Assembly (NCBI RefSeq): GCF_024347195.1
Contig: NZ_AP025281.1
Coordinates: forward strand, 4,030,001 to 4,094,000
Reading direction: 5' to 3'
Length of the DNA stretch: 64,000 bases
Source: Aliamphritea hakodatensis
GTDB taxonomy: Bacteria; Pseudomonadota; Gammaproteobacteria; Pseudomonadales; Balneatricaceae
Shown here: piece after piece, positions 50,221 through 58,505 of the stretch
How positions within the stretch are numbered: position 1 is the stretch's first letter
Layout: each line of letters opens with the position of its first letter
Translations under genes and position numbers: made by a program
The notes under the pieces: model-generated
What the model was told of the DNA's origin: nothing
Database searches by the model: none
Seen by the model: the letters and a program-made list of their open reading frames with translations, nothing else

Positions 50221-52038
50221 GTGATCGAAAAACTAAGAAACATCGCAATCATTGCGCACGTTGACCATGGTAAAACCACCCTGGTCGACAAAATGCTCTC
50301 CCAGTCCGGCACCCTGGGTCGCCGTGATGAAGGCACTGAGCGTATCATGGACTCCAATGACCAGGAGAAAGAGCGTGGTATTACCATTCTGGCGAAAAAC
50401 ACCGCCATTGAATGGAATGACTACCACATCAACATCGTAGATACCCCGGGCCACGCCGACTTTGGTGGTGAAGTAGAACGTGTTCTGTCGATGGTTGATT
50501 GCGTATGTCTGCTGGTTGATGCGGTTGATGGCCCGATGCCACAAACCCGCTTTGTTACCCAGAAGGCATTCGATCAGGGCCTGCGCCCTATCGTTGTTGT
50601 TAACAAGGTTGACCGTCCGGGTTCACGCCCTGACTGGGTTATTGATCAGGTATTTGACCTGTTCGACAGCCTGGGCGCCACCGATGAGCAACTGGACTTC
50701 CCGATCATCTACGCGTCTGCCCTGAACGGCATCGCGGGTCTGGAAGCTGACGACCTGTCTGAAGACATGACACCGCTGTTCGAAGCCATCGTTGAACATG
50801 TTGAGCCGCCTAAAGTTGATACTGAAGGTCCGTTCCAGATGCAGATTTCCGCCCTGGACTACAACAGCTACGTGGGCGTTATCGGTGTTGGCCGTGTTAC
50901 CCGCGGAACAGTTAAGGTGAACCAGCCAGTTAAGGTTATCGATTCAGAAGGTGCTGTCCGCAACGGTAAAGTTCAGAAGATCATGGGTTACCTGGGTCTT
51001 GAGCGTGTTGACGTTGACACTGCCCGTGCCGGCGACATCATCTGCGTAACCGGTATCGAAGTGCTGAACATTTCCGACACCCTGTGTGATCCTGCTCAGG
51101 TTGAAGCGCTGCCAGCACTGTCTGTTGATGAACCGACGGTATCCATGACCTTCCAGGTGAACGATTCACCTTTCGCCGGTCAGGACGGTAAGTACGTGAC
51201 CAGCCGTAACATCAAGGATCGTCTGGACCGTGAACTTATCCACAACGTAGCACTGCGCGTTGAACCGGGTGACTCCCCTGAGAAATTCAAAGTATCCGGC
51301 CGTGGTGAATTACACCTGTCAGTACTGATCGAATCTATGCGCCGTGAAGGTTTTGAGCTGGGTGTTTCCCGTCCGGAAGTAATCCAGAAGGAAATCGACG
51401 GTGAGATTCAGGAGCCTTTCGAAGTTGTCATGATTGATGTTGAAGATCAGCATCAGGGCAGCATCATCGAAGAGCTGGGCAAACGTAAAGCAGACATGAC
51501 CAACATGGAAGTTGACGGTAAAGGCCGTGTACGCCTGACCTTCATGATGCCTTCCCGTGGCCTGATCGGTTTCCGTTCACTGTTCATGACCATGACATCC
51601 GGCAGCGGCATCATGACCTCTGTCTTCGACCATTACGGTCCGGTAAAAGACGGTGAAGTGGTCAGCCGTAACAACGGTGTACTGGTTTCCATGGTATCCG
51701 GTAAAGTACTGGCTTACTCTCTGTGGAACCTGCAAAGCCGTGGCCGTCTGTGTGTTGTACCTAACATCGACGTTTACGAAGGCATGCTGCTGGGTATTCA
51801 CAGCCGTAACAACGACCTGGCCGTTAACCCGATTAAAGGTAAGCAGCTGACCAACGTACGTGCCTCCGGTACAGATGAAAACATCCAGCTGACGCCGCCA
51901 ATCCACTTCACACTGGAACAGGCACTGGACTTCATCGAAGACGACGAACTGGTTGAAGTAACACCAAACTTCATCCGTCTGCGTAAGAAGATGCTGACTG
52001 AAAACGAACGTAAGCGTGCTGCCCGCGCTGCCAAGTAA
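50221..52038 (+). CDS. typA: translational GTPase TypA/BipA
   Basis: A 605-residue ribosome-associated GTPase needed for 50S assembly and stress adaptation. G1 is AHVDHGKTTLVD, the switch region holds RGITILAKN, G3 is DTPGHADFG and G4 is NKVDRPGSRPDW; domains II, III and the BipA-specific C-terminal domain follow to the usual length. The start is GTG 50221. It is divergent from glnA across 640 bases, the same neighbour arrangement as in many gammaproteobacteria. Confidence 0.98.
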   Translation: MIEKLRNIAIIAHVDHGKTTLVDKMLSQSGTLGRRDEGTERIMDSNDQEKERGITILAKNTAIEWNDYHINIVDTPGHADFGGEVERVLSMVDCVCLLVDAVDGPMPQTRFVTQKAFDQGLRPIVVVNKVDRPGSRPDWVIDQVFDLFDSLGATDEQLDFPIIYASALNGIAGLEADDLSEDMTPLFEAIVEHVEPPKVDTEGPFQMQISALDYNSYVGVIGVGRVTRGTVKVNQPVKVIDSEGAVRNGKVQKIMGYLGLERVDVDTARAGDIICVTGIEVLNISDTLCDPAQVEALPALSVDEPTVSMTFQVNDSPFAGQDGKYVTSRNIKDRLDRELIHNVALRVEPGDSPEKFKVSGRGELHLSVLIESMRREGFELGVSRPEVIQKEIDGEIQEPFEVVMIDVEDQHQGSIIEELGKRKADMTNMEVDGKGRVRLTFMMPSRGLIGFRSLFMTMTSGSGIMTSVFDHYGPVKDGEVVSRNNGVLVSMVSGKVLAYSLWNLQSRGRLCVVPNIDVYEGMLLGIHSRNNDLAVNPIKGKQLTNVRASGTDENIQLTPPIHFTLEQALDFIEDDELVEVTPNFIRLRKKMLTENERKRAARAAK

Positions 52039-52059
52039 TTCAGCACCTGCCTGATAAGC

Positions 52060-52114
52060 CGGTTTTTAACCTTTAAAAACCGCTTCCCGCCCGGACAGTA
52101 CTCACTGTCCGGGC
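52060..52114 (+). terminator. paired hairpins after typA
   Basis: Hairpin one is CGGTTTTTAA/TTAAAAACCG (52060-52082). Hairpin two is GCCCGGACAGT/ACTGTCCGGGC with an ACTC loop (52089-52114), an 11-bp perfect stem. Neither has a T-run, so termination is uncertain; mRNA end protection is possible. Confidence 0.5.
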
Positions 52115-52186
52115 TATACTCCCCCTTGCACTCAGTTCATTTCTTTAAGTAGCATCAGTACTTAAACTGCACAGCAAGGTTGCCCA

Positions 52187-53137
52187 ATGCATACACTCTA
52201 TCCGGATATAAGCCCTTATAAACTGCATTCACTGGATGTTGATTCCCAACACCGCCTGTATGTGGAAGAAAGCGGCAACCCCCGGGGAATTCCGGTACTC
52301 TTTGTTCATGGCGGCCCCGGCGGCGGCACCAGCCCCCAGCACCGCTGTTTTTTTGACCCGGAACGCTACCGCATTGTCCTGTTCGATCAGCGCGGTTGCG
52401 GGCGCTCAACCCCGCATGCAGAACTGAATAACAACACCACCGATCATCTCATCGAAGACATCGAGAAAATCCGCCAACACCTCAATATTGATCAGTTTTT
52501 GCTGTTCGGCGGCTCGTGGGGTGCAACCCTCAGCCTGCTGTACGCACAGCGCCATCCGGAACGGGTCTGCGGGTTGATTCTGCGCGGTGTATTCCTGTGC
52601 CGCCGGGAAGACATCCAGTGGCTGTATCAGCAGGGAGCAAGCGCTGTCTTTCCGGATTACTGGCAGGATTACATTGGCGAAATTCCGCCAGCGGAACATG
52701 GCGACCTCCTTACCGCCTACTATCGCCGCCTGACATCAGATAACGAGATCGCCCGGATGTCTGCAGCCAAGGCGCTGTCCGTCTGGGAAGGCCGCTGTTC
52801 AACCCTCGACCCTAAACCTAACGTGGTTGATCACTATTCCGATCCGCACATCGCCCTGGCCATGGCCCGCCTTGAAGCGCACTATTTCGTGAATGAAGGC
52901 TTCATCACCGGCAACCAGATTCTTGAACAGGCCTACCGTATCAGCGAAATACCCACTGTCATTGTGCATGGCCGTTACGACATGGTGTGTCCGCTGCAAC
53001 AGGCCTATGCGCTGTATCAGGCCCTCCCGCAGGCCGAGCTGCACATTGTCCGGGACGCCGGCCACAGCCTGATGGAGCCGGGCAATATTGATAATCTGAT
53101 CAAGGCCACCAAAACCTTTTCCCTCTCACTGGCCTGA
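52187..53137 (+). CDS. pip: proline iminopeptidase
   Basis: A 316-residue alpha/beta hydrolase (peptidase S33) that removes N-terminal proline. The oxyanion motif is HGGPGGGTSPQH, followed by FDQRGCGRSTPH, the nucleophile in GGSWGATLSLLYAQ, GRYDMVCP with the catalytic Asp, and the His in RDAGHSLMEP. The length and the HGGPGGG motif are diagnostic. It stands alone between typA and nhaC. Confidence 0.95.
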   Translation: MHTLYPDISPYKLHSLDVDSQHRLYVEESGNPRGIPVLFVHGGPGGGTSPQHRCFFDPERYRIVLFDQRGCGRSTPHAELNNNTTDHLIEDIEKIRQHLNIDQFLLFGGSWGATLSLLYAQRHPERVCGLILRGVFLCRREDIQWLYQQGASAVFPDYWQDYIGEIPPAEHGDLLTAYYRRLTSDNEIARMSAAKALSVWEGRCSTLDPKPNVVDHYSDPHIALAMARLEAHYFVNEGFITGNQILEQAYRISEIPTVIVHGRYDMVCPLQQAYALYQALPQAELHIVRDAGHSLMEPGNIDNLIKATKTFSLSLA

Positions 53138-53230
53138 ATAAGTTCGTCGGGCTGAAAGTCCCCTCAGCCCGGCAATGTCCCCATGTATTTCCCACCGTAA
53201 CACCCATCAAACCACGTTAAAAACTCACCC

Positions 53231-53259
53231 TGTAAACAACGGTTCACATTCGGTTTACA
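53231..53259. promoter_or_regulatory. inverted repeat upstream of nhaC
   Basis: TGTAAAC (53231-53237) and GTTTACA (53253-53259) with a 15-base spacer, about 120 bases before nhaC. Related GGTTTTACAGG follows. It may be an operator; no regulator is identified. Confidence 0.35.
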
Positions 53260-53377
53260 AGGTTTTACAGGGCATTCACCACCGCTCCCGGCAAAGACTT
53301 TAGTATTAATCCGTGGCTGGCCATTCGGATACTCTTTATCGCCCTGCCACAGTCTGTAACAACCCCTGGAGCAACAT

Positions 53378-54856
53378 ATGAATAATAAAATTGCTAAGCC
53401 GGGCCTCATGATGGCAATGCTGCCAATTGTGCTGACGCTGGCCATTCTCGGCATTCAACTTTTCTATTTCGGTGACTTCACCCCGCACATTCCTCTGGCG
53501 ATCGGTCTGGCAATTACCGCCCTGATTGGCTGGTGCCGCGGCTATCGCTGGGATGACATCGAAGACGGCGCCCTGCACGTCGTTCGGGTAGGTTTACCTT
53601 CCATCGCCATTCTGATGACCGTTGGCATGATTGTCGGCATCTGGATCGCCAGTGGTACCGTTCCCCTGCTGATTTACTACGGTCTGAAAATCCTCAGCCC
53701 GGAAATATTCCTTGCCGCCAGCATGCTGCTTTGCGCGGTGGTTTCGGTATCTCTGGGAACATCCTGGGGAACCACCGGTACTGTCGGTCTGGCCCTGATG
53801 GGCATCGGTGCGGGTTTTGATATTCCCATGTACTGGACCGCCGGCGCGGTTGTTTCCGGGGCATTTTTCGGTGACAAGATTTCCCCGCTGTCGGATACCA
53901 CTAACCTGGCTCCGGCCGTAACCGGTGTAAACCTGTTTGATCATATCCGCAACATGATGCCTACCACCGTGCCGGCCATGCTGATTGCCTTCGCGATCTA
54001 TGCCACCGTTGGCTATACCCTGATCGGTTCCCAGCAGGTAGATTTCTCTAAAATTGAAAGCATCACCGGCGGCATTGCAGCCAATTTCAACCTGTCACTG
54101 CTGTTGCTGCTGCCACCCGTCGTCGTCATCGTACTGGCGCTGAAAAAAATGCCGGCGCTGCCATCGCTGTTTGCCGGTGTGCTGCTGGGTGCCGTACTGG
54201 CGGTCACCGTGCAGGGTATATCCCTGCATGACATCTTCAACTTCATGCATTCCGGCTATAAGATCGACACCGGCGTTGCAGAAATCGACGGCCTGCTCAA
54301 CCGGGGCGGCATTACCTCCATGACATGGGTGATTACACTGGTGCTGATCGCACTGAGCTTCGGTGGTGCACTGGAACGGACACGCTGCCTGGAAACCCTG
54401 ATCGATGCCGTGGTGCGTCGCACCCACAGCTTCTTTGGCTTGCAGGCATCGGCAACCGGCTCCGCAGTGGCAACCAATCTGGTGGCCGGCGACCCGTACC
54501 TGTCCATCGCATTACCCGGACGGATGTTTGCACCGGCCTACACTAAAGCAGGCTATTCAAAACTGAACCTGTCCCGGGCGGTCGAAGAAGGCGGCACCCT
54601 GATTTCCCCACTGGTACCCTGGAATGCCGGAGGCGCATTTGTGATTACCGCGCTGGGGCTGGGTATCGGTGACGGTAACTTTGAAAACCTGCTCTACATT
54701 CCGCTGGCTTTTGCCTGCTGGCTGTCGCCAATTATCGGCCTGTTCTACGCCGCAACCGGACGCTTCTCACCGAAAGCCTCTCAACAGGAGCTGGCACAGG
54801 CTGAAGCAGAAGAGCATGACGCGCTGAGCCTGCAGGACGCCAAATCAGCATCCTGA
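53378..54856 (+). CDS. nhaC: Na+/H+ antiporter NhaC family
   Basis: A 492-residue inner-membrane protein with about eleven to twelve hydrophobic segments. Diagnostic stretches are SLGTSWGTTGTVGLALMGIG, GAFFGDKISPLSDTTNLAP (with conserved acidic residues) and EEGGTLISPLVPWNAGGAF. It exchanges sodium for protons, fitting a marine setting. The C-terminal tail is acidic and soluble. It is a single gene with its own terminator at 54.88 kb. Confidence 0.95.
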   Translation: MNNKIAKPGLMMAMLPIVLTLAILGIQLFYFGDFTPHIPLAIGLAITALIGWCRGYRWDDIEDGALHVVRVGLPSIAILMTVGMIVGIWIASGTVPLLIYYGLKILSPEIFLAASMLLCAVVSVSLGTSWGTTGTVGLALMGIGAGFDIPMYWTAGAVVSGAFFGDKISPLSDTTNLAPAVTGVNLFDHIRNMMPTTVPAMLIAFAIYATVGYTLIGSQQVDFSKIESITGGIAANFNLSLLLLLPPVVVIVLALKKMPALPSLFAGVLLGAVLAVTVQGISLHDIFNFMHSGYKIDTGVAEIDGLLNRGGITSMTWVITLVLIALSFGGALERTRCLETLIDAVVRRTHSFFGLQASATGSAVATNLVAGDPYLSIALPGRMFAPAYTKAGYSKLNLSRAVEEGGTLISPLVPWNAGGAFVITALGLGIGDGNFENLLYIPLAFACWLSPIIGLFYAATGRFSPKASQQELAQAEAEEHDALSLQDAKSAS

Positions 54857-54880
54857 AAAATTAAGATACAAACTCCGCCA

Positions 54881-54907
54881 ACGCCGTCCTAAGACGGCGT
54901 TTTTTTT
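54881..54907 (+). terminator. terminator after nhaC
   Basis: ACGCCGTC, loop CTAA, GACGGCGT, then a T-run. Strong intrinsic terminator 24 bases after the nhaC stop. Confidence 0.95.
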
Positions 54908-55041
54908 ATGCCCTGCCTCAGCATAAGCCTTCTGATTTTTCTGACTATTTTCTCACTGGCCTGACCACTCACTGGCCAGGCCCGACTGAAACCACTACCA
55001 TGCCTTCCCTGACTTTCTGATAACAAATACAAGGCACGGCT

Positions 55042-55479
55042 ATGAAAGCACTTATCCAGCGGGTTACATCAGCAGCGGTAGACATTCACGGTGAGCGCCA
55101 CGGTGAAATCGGCCCCGGTATGCTGGTACTGCTCGGCGTTGAACGGACCGACACCACCGCCGATGCCGATAAACTCCTGAAGAAAGTGCTCGGTTACCGG
55201 ATCTTTTCCGATGCCGATGGCAAGATGAACCTCAACCTGCAACAGGCCGAAGGTGGTTTACTGGTGGTTTCTCAGTTCACGCTGGTCGCAGACACCCGTA
55301 AAGGCATGCGCCCGGGCTTTTCATCCGGTGCCTCTCCGCAATTAGGTGAAGAACTGTATGACTACTTCGTCAAGCAGGCCCGTGAACTGCATCATGAAGT
55401 AGGTACCGGCCAGTTCGGCGCGGACATGCAGGTCAGCCTGACCAATGACGGCCCGGTCACCTTCATGCTGGAAAGCTGA
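55042..55479 (+). CDS. dtd: D-aminoacyl-tRNA deacylase
   Basis: A 145-residue dimeric proofreading enzyme that hydrolyses D-aminoacyl-tRNA. It starts MKALIQRVTSAAVDI, has the conserved VVSQFTLVADTRKGMRPGF and ends with the Gly-cisPro motif TNDGPVTFMLES. These are diagnostic for Dtd. It starts 20 bases after a gene-free leader and is followed 3 bases later by the AEC carrier gene, so the two form an operon. Confidence 0.97.
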   Translation: MKALIQRVTSAAVDIHGERHGEIGPGMLVLLGVERTDTTADADKLLKKVLGYRIFSDADGKMNLNLQQAEGGLLVVSQFTLVADTRKGMRPGFSSGASPQLGEELYDYFVKQARELHHEVGTGQFGADMQVSLTNDGPVTFMLES

Positions 55480-55482
55480 TCA

Positions 55483-56376
55483 ATGACCGACTCCTACGCA
55501 CTGGCAGAACGGATCTTTCTGACGGTTTTCCCGCTGTTTACCATCGTGCTTTCCGGCTACCTTTATGGCCGGCTGAAAAATCCGGATATGCGGCTGGCCA
55601 ACCAGCTCAACATGGATATTTTCGTGCCGGCGCTGCTGTTCTTTGTACTGTCGGCCAAGTCATTCGATTTACCCGCATTTAAAACCCTGGCACTGGGCGC
55701 TGCGCTGGTTATTCTTGGTTCCGGACTGATTCTCTGGCCCCTGTGTAAACTGCTTAAGATTGCACCAAAAACCTTTCTGCCACCGATGATGTTCAGTAAT
55801 AGCGGCAATCTCGGCCTGCCGCTGATCCTGCTGGCCTTCGGCGAATATGCCCTGCCCGCAGCCGTGGTGTTATTCATTGTGGAAATGACCCTGCACTTCA
55901 CTGTCGGCATTTACATGATGGACCCGCGGACCAACCCGCTGAAGTTGCTGCGGATGCCCATCATTATTGCGACGATAGCCGGCCTGAGCTGGAGCAGTCT
56001 GGAACTGACCATGCCCGCCGGCATAGCGACCGCGCTGGACATGCTCGGACAGATCTCCATTCCCCTGCTGCTGTTTACTCTCGGCGTGCGTCTGATTGAC
56101 GTGGACTTCAGCGCCTGGCGAATCGGTGTGCTCGGCGCCGTTCTCTGCCCGGCGGCAGGCATTCTGATTGCGTTACTGCTTCAGCCACTGTTACAACTGG
56201 AAGGTGAACAGTACGCCTATCTGCTGCTTTTCGGCGCACTGCCCCCGGCGGTCCTGAATTACATTGTGGCGGAGCAGTTTAATCAGGAACCCCGGCAGGT
56301 TGCTTCCATCGTACTGATTGGCAATATTGGTGCACTGCTGTTTATTCCCGCCACCCTGTATTTCGTTTTACGCTAA
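55483..56376 (+). CDS. AEC family transporter
   Basis: A 297-residue membrane protein with about ten hydrophobic segments. The N-terminal FPLFTIVLSGYLYGRLKNPD and MMFSNSGNLGLPLILLAFG, and the late FGALPPAVLNYIVAEQFN, are the conserved regions of the auxin-efflux-carrier/malonate-permease group. Such carriers export organic acids or related anions; the substrate is unknown. Its start lies 3 bases after the dtd stop. Confidence 0.9.
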   Translation: MTDSYALAERIFLTVFPLFTIVLSGYLYGRLKNPDMRLANQLNMDIFVPALLFFVLSAKSFDLPAFKTLALGAALVILGSGLILWPLCKLLKIAPKTFLPPMMFSNSGNLGLPLILLAFGEYALPAAVVLFIVEMTLHFTVGIYMMDPRTNPLKLLRMPIIIATIAGLSWSSLELTMPAGIATALDMLGQISIPLLLFTLGVRLIDVDFSAWRIGVLGAVLCPAAGILIALLLQPLLQLEGEQYAYLLLFGALPPAVLNYIVAEQFNQEPRQVASIVLIGNIGALLFIPATLYFVLR

Positions 56377-56487
56377 GCCCTGATCGGAAAGGTTGCGGTT
56401 TGCTTTCTCTGTGAAAGCCCGCTGTAATAGCGCCAGTTTCTTTTTTGGCGCATTACCCCTGCCCGCCTGAATAACCGGATTACCGTC

Positions 56488-57798
56488 ATGACATCTATCA
56501 CCGCAGCAGACCTCAGTTTCGACCAGCAGCATATCTGGCACCCGTATTCCTCTATGATCAGCCCGCCATCAATGTACCCGGTGGTATCCGCTGAAGGCGT
56601 ACGCATCACACTGGAAGACGGCCGCGAACTGATCGACGGCATGGCCTCCTGGTGGTCTGTAATTCACGGTTATAACCATCCTGAACTGAACCAGGCGGCT
56701 CATCAGCAAATTGATAAAATGTCCCATGTGATGTTCGGCGGCATTACCCACCAGCCGGCCATCGAGCTGGCCAGACAACTGGTGGAAATGACACCGGCTA
56801 ATCTGGATAAGGTATTTCTGGCAGATTCAGGCTCAGTGGCCGTTGAAGTGGCCATTAAAATGGCCATTCAATACTGGCATGCCCGCCGGGCCCACGAAGG
56901 CAAAACCAATACCAAACACCGATTACTGACCATCCGTAACGGCTATCACGGCGACACTTTCGGTGCGATGTCCGTGTGTGATCCGGTCAACGGCATGCAC
57001 GAAATCTTCACCGAAGTCCTGCCTCAGCACTTCTTTGCCCCCCCGCCACAAACCGGCTTTGACGAAGAATGGGATGAAAACGACTGCGCAGAACTGAAGC
57101 GTCTGTTCGAAGCACACCATGAAGACATCGCTGCCCTGATACTGGAACCCATCGTTCAGGGGGCCGGCGGTATGCGCTTCTATTCACCTGAATATCTGAA
57201 AACCGCCCGTCATCTATGTGATGAGTATGATGTGCTGCTGATCGCCGATGAAATTGCCACCGGCTTTGCCCGCAGCGGTGCCCTGTTTGCCTGTGATCAT
57301 GCGGGCATTGCCCCGGACATCATGTGTCTGGGCAAAGCGATTACCGGGGGATATATGACCCTGGCCGCCACCCTGACCACCAGCCACATCGGCGAAACCA
57401 TCTCATCCGGCGGTGCCGGCTGTTTCATGCACGGCCCGACGTTCATGGGTAACCCGCTGGCCTGTGCGGTTGCAAACACCAGCCTGAAGCTGTTACGTGA
57501 ATCCGACTGGAAAACCAACACTCAACGCATTCAGCAACAGCTCGAACAGGGACTTGCCCCCTGCAGGGAGCTGCACTCAGTTGCGGAAGTCCGCTGTCTG
57601 GGGGCGATCGGTGTCGTCGAGATGAAACAGCCGGTAGATGCCCGCCGCATTCAACAGGCATTTGTTGACGCTGGCGTGTGGGTCAGACCATTTGGTAAGC
57701 TGGTATATGTGATGCCACCCTATATTATGAGTAATGAGGACCTGGCGATTCTCACCGGTGCTATGCATCAGGTACTGGTGCAGATGGAAAACACATAA
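56488..57798 (+). CDS. bioA: adenosylmethionine-8-amino-7-oxononanoate aminotransferase
   Basis: A 436-residue PLP enzyme of biotin synthesis that makes DAPA using SAM as amino donor. Motifs are HIWHPYSSM at the N-terminus, GMASWWSVIHGYNHPELN, FLADSGSVAVEVAIKMA, RNGYHGDTFGAMSVCDP, LLIADEIATGFARSG, and the PLP Lys in MCLGKAITGGYMTLAA. No other bio gene is in the window, so the pathway is scattered in this genome. It precedes a thioesterase gene by 35 bases. Confidence 0.96.
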   Translation: MTSITAADLSFDQQHIWHPYSSMISPPSMYPVVSAEGVRITLEDGRELIDGMASWWSVIHGYNHPELNQAAHQQIDKMSHVMFGGITHQPAIELARQLVEMTPANLDKVFLADSGSVAVEVAIKMAIQYWHARRAHEGKTNTKHRLLTIRNGYHGDTFGAMSVCDPVNGMHEIFTEVLPQHFFAPPPQTGFDEEWDENDCAELKRLFEAHHEDIAALILEPIVQGAGGMRFYSPEYLKTARHLCDEYDVLLIADEIATGFARSGALFACDHAGIAPDIMCLGKAITGGYMTLAATLTTSHIGETISSGGAGCFMHGPTFMGNPLACAVANTSLKLLRESDWKTNTQRIQQQLEQGLAPCRELHSVAEVRCLGAIGVVEMKQPVDARRIQQAFVDAGVWVRPFGKLVYVMPPYIMSNEDLAILTGAMHQVLVQMENT

Positions 57799-57833
57799 CG
57801 TCAGGGGAACACTATTCTGCACGGAGTTTACTT

Positions 57834-58265
57834 ATGGCCCGTATAAAAATAGACATGCCCGACAACTACAGCTTCAGCACCGATATGCCGGTGCGGATCA
57901 GTGACATTAACTACGGCGGACATTTAGGCAATGACGCCGTTCTCGCTATGATTCACGAAGCCAGAGTCCGTTATCTGGCCGGCTTTAATTACACCGAGAT
58001 GGATGTTGAAGGCTTAGGCATCATCATGACCGATTCAGCCATTGTATATAAAGCAGAAGGCTTTCACGGCGAACAGATTCAGATAGATATCGCCGTGGAG
58101 GACTTTAACAAATACGGCTGCGACATCTATTATCTGTTAACCAACAAGCAAACCGCCGTCGAAATCGCCCACGCCAAAACCGGCATTGTGTTTTTTGATT
58201 ACGAAGCCCGGAAAGTCACCGGCATTCCCCAGGCGTTCCAGGATAACATCCGTAAAGATACCTGA
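57834..58265 (+). CDS. acyl-CoA thioesterase-like hotdog protein
   Basis: A 143-residue 4HBT-type hotdog protein. The catalytic region is RISDINYGGHLGNDAVLAMIHEAR, in which an Asp and the helix after GGHLGN match YbgC/FadM-type thioesterases. The later strands carry the acidic stretch VEDFNKYGCDIYYLL. The substrate is probably a short or medium acyl-CoA but is not determinable. It lies 35 bases after bioA, so a shared transcript is likely; a hairpin follows its stop. Confidence 0.85.
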   Translation: MARIKIDMPDNYSFSTDMPVRISDINYGGHLGNDAVLAMIHEARVRYLAGFNYTEMDVEGLGIIMTDSAIVYKAEGFHGEQIQIDIAVEDFNKYGCDIYYLLTNKQTAVEIAHAKTGIVFFDYEARKVTGIPQAFQDNIRKDT

Positions 58266-58276
58266 TCCGTCTTCCT

Positions 58277-58299
58277 GACCGGCGTTATCACCGCCGGTC
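58277..58299 (+). terminator. hairpin after the thioesterase gene
   Basis: GACCGGCG pairs with CGCCGGTC across a 7-base loop, 11 bases after the stop. Followed by a mixed pyrimidine tail without a solid T-run. Confidence 0.5.
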
Positions 58300-58400
58300 A
58301 CATCCTTTCCTCTGACGCTCCTGTCACACTTAGGTCGCAGATGGTTTATAAAGCGTTTTCTTACCGACAAAAACTTTTTTTGTCACGACATAAGCTTTAT

Positions 58401-58415
58401 TAATAATAATTATCA
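58401..58415 (+). promoter_or_regulatory. Fur box upstream of the FdhF/YdeP-like gene
   Basis: TAATAATAATTATCA matches TGATAATNATTATCA with one mismatch. It lies about 90 bases before the start codon, in the promoter region. Repression by Fur with iron is inferred. Confidence 0.65.
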
Positions 58416-58505
58416 TTTGCAAAACTCTTCAAGTTTCTGTACAAGTAGCGCCATTTCTATGCTTAGCCGTTTTACACGGCAATAATAATTCCTAAAGGAA
58501 CAAAA

